A DNA stretch of 28,555 nt from a virus: IMG/VR virus record IMGVR_UViG_3300047322_000171, positions 1 through 28,555 of that record; one strand, given 5' to 3'. The notes beneath the pieces were generated by a model. That model was given only the letters and a program-made list of their open reading frames with translations, did no database searches and was not told where the DNA came from. How positions within the stretch are numbered: the stretch's first letter is position 1; the number at the start of each line of letters is the position of its first letter. The position numbers were made by a program, and so were the translations under genes. Shown here in pieces: positions 22,455 through 28,555 of the stretch.

Positions 22455-23765
22455 ATGAAATATGAACCGCCCTATGGAGCACCGGGATCAAACGACCCGT
22501 ATATCAACGGCAACCCTGCCACCGGCACAATGGGGTCAATCCCGCCAGCCGCGTCGATTGAATATCCGCAACGCGAGATTGTTAATGTCATAAGCAAGAG
22601 CGGACTAACACCCACTGATTCCGACCTTGGGCAACTTTGCAAAAGCATCCAGAGCGGTGTGATTAATACCTGTACTGATACCGGCACACCAAATGCAGTT
22701 ATCATTACACCAAATCCAGCCGTTTCAAGTTATTGGCTCGGCCAGTATTGGCGCATCAAGGTTGCCAACCTCAACACGGCGGCGGCAACCATCAATGTTA
22801 ACGGCCTCGGCGCAGTGGCGCTGGTTCATGCCGACTTGACCCCATTGACCTCATGGGAATTGTTCGTCGGTCAGATGATCGATGTTGTTTATGACGGTGC
22901 CGGTCATTTTCAATTGTTGTCGGGCGGCCCATCTTCGACGCAGCCGGTACTTACTGCGGCGCGATCAGTTTATGTAAACCCGGTGACCGGCAATGACACG
23001 ACGTTAGATGGTTCACAGGCAACCGTTTCGGGTGCGCATGGCCCATTTCAGACGTTGCAAAAAGCTCTGGCCACGATGACGAAATATAACCTTGGTGGTT
23101 GGAGTTTTAACATCTATCTGGCGGACGGCAATTATACGACTACATCCGTCATTCGAGCACCGTTACCGAATGGCTCTGGTACAGTTTTCATCGTCGGCAA
23201 TCACGCAAGCCCGCAAAATGTGGTGATCTACAACACCAATCAAGGCAGTGCATTATTTGTTGAGTACGGCGGCAACTATTATATCGACGGCGTTTCGTAT
23301 CGTACAACGGCACCGATGGCCGGTGATCCCGGTCATGGATTGTGGGCGGCGGGCGGCTCGACGTTATCGGTCTATGCATCGGCATTTTATTATTGTGCGG
23401 GTTTGCACATCGCCATTCAGGATGGCAGCGTCCTCTTTATGGTCGGACCCGTTACGCTGTATGGCGGCATCGGCACGTCGCATATTGGCGTATTCACCAA
23501 TGGTATCTATGGCAATTATCAAATTGCACCGGGACCGCCGTTGATGACGTTTGCCGTTGCAGGGTTAAATTGGCCACAGGGCTTTGTGCAATGTACCGGC
23601 GGCGGTTACGCGCAAGTTATTTATTCAGGCTTCACCGGCTTTTCGACAAGCGGCTATCGATACTCGGTGGCATCCAACGGTGTCATTGAAACTGGCGCTA
23701 GAGGCATAAATTATTTGCCGGGCGATACTGCTGGACTCGTCGCGAGCGGAGGGCAATACACATGA
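22455..23765 (+). CDS. Tail fibre or tailspike with beta-helix-like body
   Basis: This 436-aa protein has an N-terminal part used by phage fibres ('YGAPGSNDPYINGNPATGTM', 'IPPAASIEYPQREIVNVI'), which probably attaches it to the baseplate. From about residue 170 it has short repeated strand-turn units ('SVYVNPVTGNDTTLDG', 'GPFQTLQKALATM', then GNYTTTSV, GNHASPQNVVIYNT) typical of pectin-lyase-like right-handed beta-helices. Such proteins bind, and sometimes cut, surface polysaccharides; no catalytic residues can be assigned by eye. GAGGAAA lies just before the ATG. The next gene begins on its stop (ATGA). Confidence 0.83.
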   Translation: MKYEPPYGAPGSNDPYINGNPATGTMGSIPPAASIEYPQREIVNVISKSGLTPTDSDLGQLCKSIQSGVINTCTDTGTPNAVIITPNPAVSSYWLGQYWRIKVANLNTAAATINVNGLGAVALVHADLTPLTSWELFVGQMIDVVYDGAGHFQLLSGGPSSTQPVLTAARSVYVNPVTGNDTTLDGSQATVSGAHGPFQTLQKALATMTKYNLGGWSFNIYLADGNYTTTSVIRAPLPNGSGTVFIVGNHASPQNVVIYNTNQGSALFVEYGGNYYIDGVSYRTTAPMAGDPGHGLWAAGGSTLSVYASAFYYCAGLHIAIQDGSVLFMVGPVTLYGGIGTSHIGVFTNGIYGNYQIAPGPPLMTFAVAGLNWPQGFVQCTGGGYAQVIYSGFTGFSTSGYRYSVASNGVIETGARGINYLPGDTAGLVASGGQYT

Positions 23766-24370
23766 ATATTCTGGATCATTATTGGATCATTGATGGTTCG
23801 ACTACGGACGTTTATCAGAGCAAGACAAACACGCTGGTTGCTATCGATGACGAGGCGTACCTAGCTTGGACTCTTAACAATGTTGCAACCCCTATCGGGA
23901 GCGAAAGCGAACTTGCGGAGGTTATAACCCCTTACAATTTACTGCCGTACTGGCTGTTTAATGCGGAGTCATTCATTCAGCCAACACCGACCACCTACAC
24001 AAAAAGCCAGCTTGCGGCCTATAGCGGTGATGCGCGTTATCGCCGCGAAAATAGTGGCGTCACGATCACCAGCATCGGCGGCAGTGTTCCGTTTGCGAGT
24101 GATTTAGCTGCACGCAATGCCGTCGATACCGCATGGGGTTATATGAACGCCAAGGGCACGGTTAATTCTATCAGTTGGAAAATGCCCGACGGATCATTCA
24201 TCACGATGACAACGGCGCAGGTCACAACCTTGATGGGCCATCTTTCGACATTCATTCAGGCATGTTTTGAATGTGAGAGTGACAACCTCGCCCCCATCAA
24301 TGGCGCTACGATGACAACGCAAGCAGAAATCGACGCGGCGTTTGCGGCAATTCCAAACGTGTTCCCTTAA
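23762..24370 (+). CDS. Tail fibre assembly-like protein (DUF4376)
   Basis: The last two thirds of this 202-aa protein match the DUF4376 pattern: 'YSGDARYRRENSGVTITSIG', 'VPFASDLAARNAVDTAWGYM' and 'TMTTAQVTTLMGHLSTFIQA'. The N-terminus (MNILDHYWIIDGSTTDVYQS) is a beta-like segment. DUF4376 is often found at the end of fibre assembly or fibre-tip proteins that lie directly after a tail fibre gene, as here. The function is probably fibre folding or attachment, which is inferred. Confidence 0.8.
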   Translation: MNILDHYWIIDGSTTDVYQSKTNTLVAIDDEAYLAWTLNNVATPIGSESELAEVITPYNLLPYWLFNAESFIQPTPTTYTKSQLAAYSGDARYRRENSGVTITSIGGSVPFASDLAARNAVDTAWGYMNAKGTVNSISWKMPDGSFITMTTAQVTTLMGHLSTFIQACFECESDNLAPINGATMTTQAEIDAAFAAIPNVFP

Positions 24371-24373
24371 AAC

Positions 24374-24721
24374 ATGGCAACCGTCAACATCACGGTCGAG
24401 AACGACGCGGATTTTTACCGCGCGTTTCAGTATGTCGCGGCAGACACCAGCGCCCCTATCAACATAACTGGCGGCACCATGGAAATGATGCTGCGCCGCC
24501 ACGCAGAGGATGCGGAAGCATTGCTGCGGCTTGCAACCGACACCGGAGAAATCATCATTACCAATGCCGCGCTCGGTACTTTCACGGTGATGATTGCACA
24601 GCCAGTGTTAGAACGGCTCGGAGTTGGCAGTTTCGACCAATCAAACATTCTGACGCTTGGCGGCCTGAAAATAAAAGTATGGTCGGGCACCCTGACCAAC
24701 AATGCGGGGCCGACGCGATGA
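24374..24721 (+). CDS. Small tail-region protein of unknown function
   Basis: This 115-aa protein begins MATVNITVENDADFYRAFQY. Two beta-rich segments (NITGGTMEMMLRRHAED and EIIITNAALGTFTVMIAQP) suggest a small all-beta fold. It resembles short proteins found beside baseplate and fibre genes, some annotated as receptor-binding accessory domains, but no clear signature is present. The stop overlaps the next start (ATGA), which couples it to the collagen-like fibre gene. Confidence 0.75.
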   Translation: MATVNITVENDADFYRAFQYVAADTSAPINITGGTMEMMLRRHAEDAEALLRLATDTGEIIITNAALGTFTVMIAQPVLERLGVGSFDQSNILTLGGLKIKVWSGTLTNNAGPTR

Positions 24722-26133
24722 GCGCGGTCGAGATCATCAATGGTGAGGATCAGTTAAGCATTGTGCCGCAAGCGGATGACGCGACCGTTGTCGTCATGGC
24801 CGAACAGGATATTACGTTCGCCATTGAGAGTGGTGAACAGGGACCACCGGGGCCACCGGGGCCGCAGGGGCCGGTCGGTGATGCCTCAATCGTGCCGGGG
24901 CCAGTAGGGCCAGCAGGGCCAACGGGGCCGCAAGGACCACCCGGCGTTAACGGCAGCGGTACTCCCGGCACTGTAGCGCCGATCATGGATGGCACCGCGA
25001 CGGTCGGCACTTCAACATCGTTTTCGCGTCAGGACCATATCCATCCAAGCGATACGTCGCGCGTTGCCAAGACCGGCGACACAATGGCCGGACATCTCTC
25101 ATTGCCGACGGGGCCAGCCGCCGCCAATGCCGTGCGAAAAGATTATGTTGATGCCGCCGATGCGACGTTGACAACCTCTGTCAACGGCAAAGTTGCCAAG
25201 GCTGGCGATATTATGACGGGTCAGTTGCAACTTAATTTTAGCAACCCGTCGCTGGCGATCAACAAGACGGCAAGCGGGCAAAACAATCTTATTTTAGGAT
25301 GCACAAACGGATTGTCTAATCAGCGGTGGGCCATCATTCCCGGCGACAACACCGCCGAAGGCGGCTCAAATAGCGGCAGCGATTTTTCAATCTATCGATA
25401 TAATGATGGTGGCTCTCCTATTGAAGCGTCGCTTCAGATAAATCGCGCAAGCGGGGCTGTTGCGATTACACAAACGATTGCCTCGGCGGGGTTCTACATC
25501 CCGACTCAAAATGCCTCTTACATTTCCGACGCCTCAAACACCTATATGATGTTTAATGGGCCGAACACTTGTTATCTCGCCTACAACAAGTCGAACGGCA
25601 ATCTTACTTATGTTGTTAACTCAGGAACGAAGGCAACTATCGACGGCAATGGAAACCTTTATGTCGTTGCGACCGGCTACAAGCCCGGTGGCGGTCCGTG
25701 GGACGCCACGTCCGACAGCCGCATCAAAAACGTCGAGGGCGAATATACGACCGGCCTTGATGCCGTTGCTCAGTTGCGGCCGATTACCTACTCATTCAAA
25801 GGCAATGACACGCCAGAACTGCCAGCGCACATAACAACACCATTTGATACCGAGACAAAAGAAGCGCCGACCGTTCCTTATCCCAACAGCCCGCATTATC
25901 AGGCGGCGCTTGATGCCAAGACATTTCATGGACTGATCGCGCAAGAGGTTGAAGCAATCTTTCCTGAAATGGTGACGCAGCGCGTCGGCTATATTGACGG
26001 TGAACCTGTCACTGACCTGCGCGATCTCAATACAACGCCGTTAATTTTTGCGCTGGTCAATGCCATCAAGGAATTGAAGACCCGCGTCGAAACGTTGGAG
26101 AGCGCAGCCGCGCAGTCGCGCAAACGGAAATGA
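24718..26133 (+). CDS. Collagen-like tail fibre with self-cleaving S74 chaperone
   Basis: This 471-aa protein has three parts. Residues 42-79 are a short collagen-like run of Gly-Pro-rich triplets ([13 protein letters not shown] and [16 protein letters not shown]). The middle contains repeated '[20 protein letters not shown]' and '[13 protein letters not shown]' motifs found in many fibre stalks. The end is a peptidase S74 intramolecular chaperone: 'SDSRIKN' with the Ser332/Lys337 dyad, then '[10 protein letters not shown]', '[16 protein letters not shown]', and a C-terminal coiled coil ([15 protein letters not shown]). In this family the trimer folds, then the chaperone cuts itself off before the Ser. 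The start at 24718 overlaps the previous stop; the open frame from 24679 was rejected. Confidence 0.92.
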   Translation: MSAVEIINGEDQLSIVPQADDATVVVMAEQDITFAIESGEQGPPGPPGPQGPVGDASIVPGPVGPAGPTGPQGPPGVNGSGTPGTVAPIMDGTATVGTSTSFSRQDHIHPSDTSRVAKTGDTMAGHLSLPTGPAAANAVRKDYVDAADATLTTSVNGKVAKAGDIMTGQLQLNFSNPSLAINKTASGQNNLILGCTNGLSNQRWAIIPGDNTAEGGSNSGSDFSIYRYNDGGSPIEASLQINRASGAVAITQTIASAGFYIPTQNASYISDASNTYMMFNGPNTCYLAYNKSNGNLTYVVNSGTKATIDGNGNLYVVATGYKPGGGPWDATSDSRIKNVEGEYTTGLDAVAQLRPITYSFKGNDTPELPAHITTPFDTETKEAPTVPYPNSPHYQAALDAKTFHGLIAQEVEAIFPEMVTQRVGYIDGEPVTDLRDLNTTPLIFALVNAIKELKTRVETLESAAAQSRKRK

Positions 26134-26417
26134 TGACCTCGGTCAGGTCATGGTTTCACGAAAATCAGACGCTGGTTTATTTTCTTGTCGCGCAAGCCAT
26201 CGCCATCGGCGCGGCGGTACTGTCGATCACGGCTTACATGGTGCGGCTGGAAACGCGGGTCAGCACGATGGAGGTGCGCGGCTCGCCGCACCTACAGGAA
26301 ATCAACAATCGGCTGACAGTGCTGGAAAAACAGACCGAGGCCAACAAAGCGAGCCTCGACCGCGTTGTTGAAATCATGCTGCGCGAATTACCGATCAAGA
26401 AAGATGGGCCACGCTGA
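26130..26417 (+). CDS. One-TM membrane protein, holin-like or fibre-adjacent
   Basis: This 95-aa protein has one clear membrane segment (residues about 14-38, TLVYFLVAQAIAIGAAVLSI), followed by a basic stretch and a heptad-like coiled coil (LQEINNRLTVLEKQTEANKA). This layout is common for small holin-like or spanin-accessory proteins of phages, but it could also be an anchor. It starts on the stop of the fibre gene (ATGA). No lysin is recognised next to it, although the tape measure carries a candidate cell-wall-active domain. Confidence 0.72.
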   Translation: MMTSVRSWFHENQTLVYFLVAQAIAIGAAVLSITAYMVRLETRVSTMEVRGSPHLQEINNRLTVLEKQTEANKASLDRVVEIMLRELPIKKDGPR

Positions 26418-26435
26418 CAACAAGAGGACACTGAC

Positions 26436-26897
26436 ATGAGCATATCCGACGCGACCGAGTCTGCAATTCTGAAGCTGGTGTTTCAGGCCGTGGCGTGGGC
26501 CAACTACGCCGACAACGCCGCAAGCTCTCCGCAAACCAACGTGGGCATTGCGCTGCATACCGCCGACCCCGCCGATGCGGGAACGGCATCGACCAGTGAA
26601 ATGACGACCGCCGCCTATACCGGCTACACGCGCGTCAATGTCCTGCGCAATGCGACCGGGTGGGGCATTTCCGGCACCTCGCCGACAACCATTAGCCCGG
26701 CTGCCAATATCGACTTTCCGGCTGGCAGCGGCGGCACAGGTGCGACCGCGAGTTTCTTTTCCACCTCGTCGAGCAACGCAGCGCCGCCAACGGGTGCGGC
26801 GGCGATCCTGTGGTCCGGCGCTATCTCGCCAACCATTGCTTGCGGTAACGGCGTCACGCCGCGCCTGACCACGGCCTCGACCATCACACTCGACTGA
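26436..26897 (+). CDS. Beta-rich phage tail-region protein
   Basis: This 153-aa protein contains 'VGIALHTADPADAGTASTSE' followed by 'YTGYTRVNVLRNATGW', a pattern I associate with small phage structural proteins placed after fibre genes. It ends with repeated Ser/Thr/Ala-rich strands (SPAANIDFPAGSGGTGA). AGAGGA lies upstream of the ATG. Function is not known. It is probably a virion component, based on position and composition. Confidence 0.75.
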   Translation: MSISDATESAILKLVFQAVAWANYADNAASSPQTNVGIALHTADPADAGTASTSEMTTAAYTGYTRVNVLRNATGWGISGTSPTTISPAANIDFPAGSGGTGATASFFSTSSSNAAPPTGAAAILWSGAISPTIACGNGVTPRLTTASTITLD

Positions 26898-26898
26898 C

Positions 26899-27351
26899 GT
26901 GGGTGAGCATAATAACGAAATGTATCGCTGCCTTCGCGATTGCGACGTACCGGCAGCGATGCGGCTCTGGCAACATGCGCGGCCCGATATGCCGCAGCCG
27001 GAGAACACGCATCAAGCCTTGATTATGATTCACTACGCGCGCACCAAGATGCGAAAGCTGCCGAGCAAGTTGCGGTTCTATTCGCATTGCTGGCTGATCG
27101 GCGAAGGCTTGCCGTCAGGGCTGCCGGATAACATGCGCGCGCGCGCCGAGCGCATGTACCCGGTCATCGCCAATGCGGTTGGCGTTTCGTCCGGCTCGGG
27201 GCCGGGCAGCAAAGGGCCGCTCAACTTTGCAATTGAGAAAGTCATGGCCGAGGCGGTGCTGGAAGCTTACGCCGACGGCCACAGCCACGAACCGGAAATC
27301 GTCAAGGCGCGCATCCTCGAAAAGCGCGCCGAGTTCAAACGGAGAGCATAA
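26899..27351 (+). CDS. Helical protein of unknown function
   Basis: This 150-aa protein is unlike its beta-rich neighbours: it is mostly alpha-helical, with 'QALIMIHYARTKMRKLPSKL', 'LPDNMRARAERMYPVIANAV' and a long amphipathic C-terminal helix (IEKVMAEAVLEAYADG, then IVKARILEKRAEFKRRA). No domain is recognised. The GTG start at 26899 lies next to the previous stop; ATG at 26920 is an alternative. Its place inside the virion-gene run suggests an accessory or virion-internal role, but nothing in the sequence shows this. Confidence 0.68.
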   Translation: MGEHNNEMYRCLRDCDVPAAMRLWQHARPDMPQPENTHQALIMIHYARTKMRKLPSKLRFYSHCWLIGEGLPSGLPDNMRARAERMYPVIANAVGVSSGSGPGSKGPLNFAIEKVMAEAVLEAYADGHSHEPEIVKARILEKRAEFKRRA

Positions 27352-27355
27352 AACA

Positions 27356-27781
27356 GTGGCCTATTACGACGCGCTGAAAACAAAATGGGCTTCCGCTCCG
27401 GCTGGCACCACGCAATCAAAATGCGACTGGTGCAACGCGCAGACGGTGACGGGCGCGGCCATTGCAATGAAGGTGCCATATAGTGAAATCTACAACCGGC
27501 TGGTGCGGGCCGAATATAATGCGCTGGCGGTGGCGGACCAGCAATCAGTGCAGCGCATTCTCTCGCAACAGACAGTTGATTTTAGCCCAAACAGTTCGGC
27601 GCGGACGCAAATGCTGACGCTGTTTCCGTCCGGCAAGGTGTCCTACACCAACCTGCAAACCTACATCGCGACGTTCGATGCGCCCAAGATTCCGTGGCCG
27701 ACAGCAACCGTTGCGCAAGGCGGCGGCGGCCTTAACGGCCCTGTTAGCTTGAATGACGCGGCAGCGGCGGGGCTGGTCTGA
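27356..27781 (+). CDS. Small protein of unknown function with CxxC pair
   Basis: This 141-aa protein starts at a GTG with GGAGAG 9 nt upstream, giving VAYYDALKTKWASAPAGTTQ. It has a CDWC pair at residues 23-26, a helical middle (YNRLVRAEYNALAVADQQSV) and 'SPNSSARTQMLTLFPSG'. The longer frame from 27173 lies inside the preceding gene and was rejected. The next gene starts on its stop (TGATG). No family is recognised. Confidence 0.72.
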   Translation: MAYYDALKTKWASAPAGTTQSKCDWCNAQTVTGAAIAMKVPYSEIYNRLVRAEYNALAVADQQSVQRILSQQTVDFSPNSSARTQMLTLFPSGKVSYTNLQTYIATFDAPKIPWPTATVAQGGGGLNGPVSLNDAAAAGLV

Positions 27782-28269
27782 TGGTTGCAAATTTTCTCTG
27801 GAATCCCGGTACCAGCAACGTCGGTTTGACCGCGAGCGCATTCACGCTGATGGCGGATACATCGGAACTGGCTTCACTGACCAGCACATCCTACGTCGTG
27901 TCATCGGTCAGCGGCACGTCGGGCGTATTCAGCAACAGCAATTCCGCACAGGCGATTTGGGCACCGCTGTTTCTGACTTTGGGCGCGATTGGCTCGGCGC
28001 TGACGACGGGTGCAAACCTTGCGGGCTGGTTTCTGCGCTCCTATGACGGCACCAATTTTGAGCAAGCCTCGGTTGCGCCGCCACGCCCGCCTGATTTTAT
28101 CATCGCGTTGCCAGCGACAACCATCACCGGCGCGACGGTGTGGGGATCGGGACTGGTTTTGTTACCGCCGCTCAAATACAAAGTTGGCATCATGAACAAT
28201 ACCGGGCAGACGCTTGCCGCGTCGGGCAACACATTACGCGCCGCGCCCGTCAACATGCAGACGCCGTGA
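27781..28269 (+). CDS. Beta-rich phage protein of unknown function
   Basis: This 162-aa protein is rich in Ser, Thr, Gly and Ala with alternating strand patterns (SNVGLTASAFTLMADTSELA, 'GWFLRSYDGTNFEQ', RPPDFIIALPATTITGATVW). It resembles small virion proteins encoded near tail fibres. It is coupled to both neighbours by short overlaps (TGATG at the start, GTGA at the end). No specific family is named. Confidence 0.72.
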   Translation: MVANFLWNPGTSNVGLTASAFTLMADTSELASLTSTSYVVSSVSGTSGVFSNSNSAQAIWAPLFLTLGAIGSALTTGANLAGWFLRSYDGTNFEQASVAPPRPPDFIIALPATTITGATVWGSGLVLLPPLKYKVGIMNNTGQTLAASGNTLRAAPVNMQTP

Positions 28270-28555
28270 TACCGACCCGTAACCCGTTGGCTTATCCCTG
28301 CGGCGTCATGCCGGGGTTCGATCCCAACCACGCAGTACTCAGCGGACAGCTTTATTGTTCGTTTGTTGCGTTGGGGCCGACATCGCAGGGCTTCATCAAT
28401 ATTCTGACGGGGCTGCGCAGCACACCAGTAGGCGCGCAAGCTGGCGAGGTTATCGACGGCTGGATCGGGCCAAGTCACCAGACCGGTTCATTTAACCAGA
28501 GCATTATTACAGGTCTGGCGAACAATTCGACCGCATATACCGGAACGATGGCGCT
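28266..28555 (+). CDS. Partial tail-region protein, runs off the window
   Basis: An open frame starts at GTG 28266, overlapping the stop of the previous gene (GTGA), and continues without a stop for 96 codons to the end of the window. It begins VIPTRNPLAYPCGVMPGFDP and includes 'HQTGSFNQSIITGLANNSTA'. The Gly/Asn/Ser/Thr-rich, strand-like composition fits the neighbouring virion proteins. The 5' end appears complete and the 3' end is missing. No family can be assigned. Confidence 0.7.
   Translation, partial: MIPTRNPLAYPCGVMPGFDPNHAVLSGQLYCSFVALGPTSQGFINILTGLRSTPVGAQAGEVIDGWIGPSHQTGSFNQSIITGLANNSTAYTGTMA

Overview
The window is a contiguous stretch of a tailed phage or prophage genome. It holds most of the virion structural module of a contractile-tailed phage (myovirus morphology). 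The DNA is GC-rich, genes are tightly packed with 1-4 nt stop/start overlaps, and one gene carries a VPLPA/PEP-CTERM-type sorting signal. Together these suggest an alphaproteobacterial host, perhaps Rhizobiales/Bradyrhizobium-like, but this is inference. No integrase, repressor or replication gene lies in the window, so lifestyle cannot be judged.

Region 1 (about 1-7.1 kb) is packaging and capsid: a P27-type small terminase, the large terminase, an unexpected exported VPLPA-CTERM-like protein, a small unknown protein, two minus-strand unknown genes with their own hairpins, a control region with direct repeats, a fused HK97-type prohead protease/major capsid gene, a strong terminator, and a small charged protein. 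Region 2 (7.1-11.7 kb) is the portal and head-tail interface: an HK97-type portal (downstream of the capsid, an unusual order), a collagen-like fibre protein with a carbohydrate-binding-like module, a gp6-like connector, a small MuF-like Cys protein, an FII-like joining protein, a tail-completion-like protein and a DUF2635 protein. A free-standing GIY-YIG/NUMOD3 homing endonuclease then sits between DUF2635 and the tail sheath, directly after a terminator hairpin, and its 3' end contains the ribosome binding site of the sheath.

Region 3 (12.4-22.4 kb) is a Mu-like contractile tail and baseplate: sheath, tube, tail assembly chaperone with a probable -1 frameshift on seven T's, tape measure with a proline-rich linker and a YkuD-like C-terminal domain, a gpN/DNA-circularisation protein split into two coupled genes, the gpP hub, a gp45 spike with an HxH tip motif, gp46, gp47 (J-like) and gp48 (YmfQ-like). 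Region 4 (22.4 kb to the end) looks more AT-rich. It encodes host-recognition and accessory proteins: a beta-helix-like fibre, a DUF4376 protein, a collagen-like fibre with a self-cleaving S74 chaperone, a one-TM holin-like protein and several unrecognised proteins; the last gene runs off the window.

The genome is a mosaic of an HK97-type head and a Mu-type tail. The least expected elements are the exosortase-type exported protein inside the packaging operon, the homing endonuclease in the head/tail junction, the tape measure with a Cys-transpeptidase-like motif, and the collagen/carbohydrate-binding protein encoded next to the portal.
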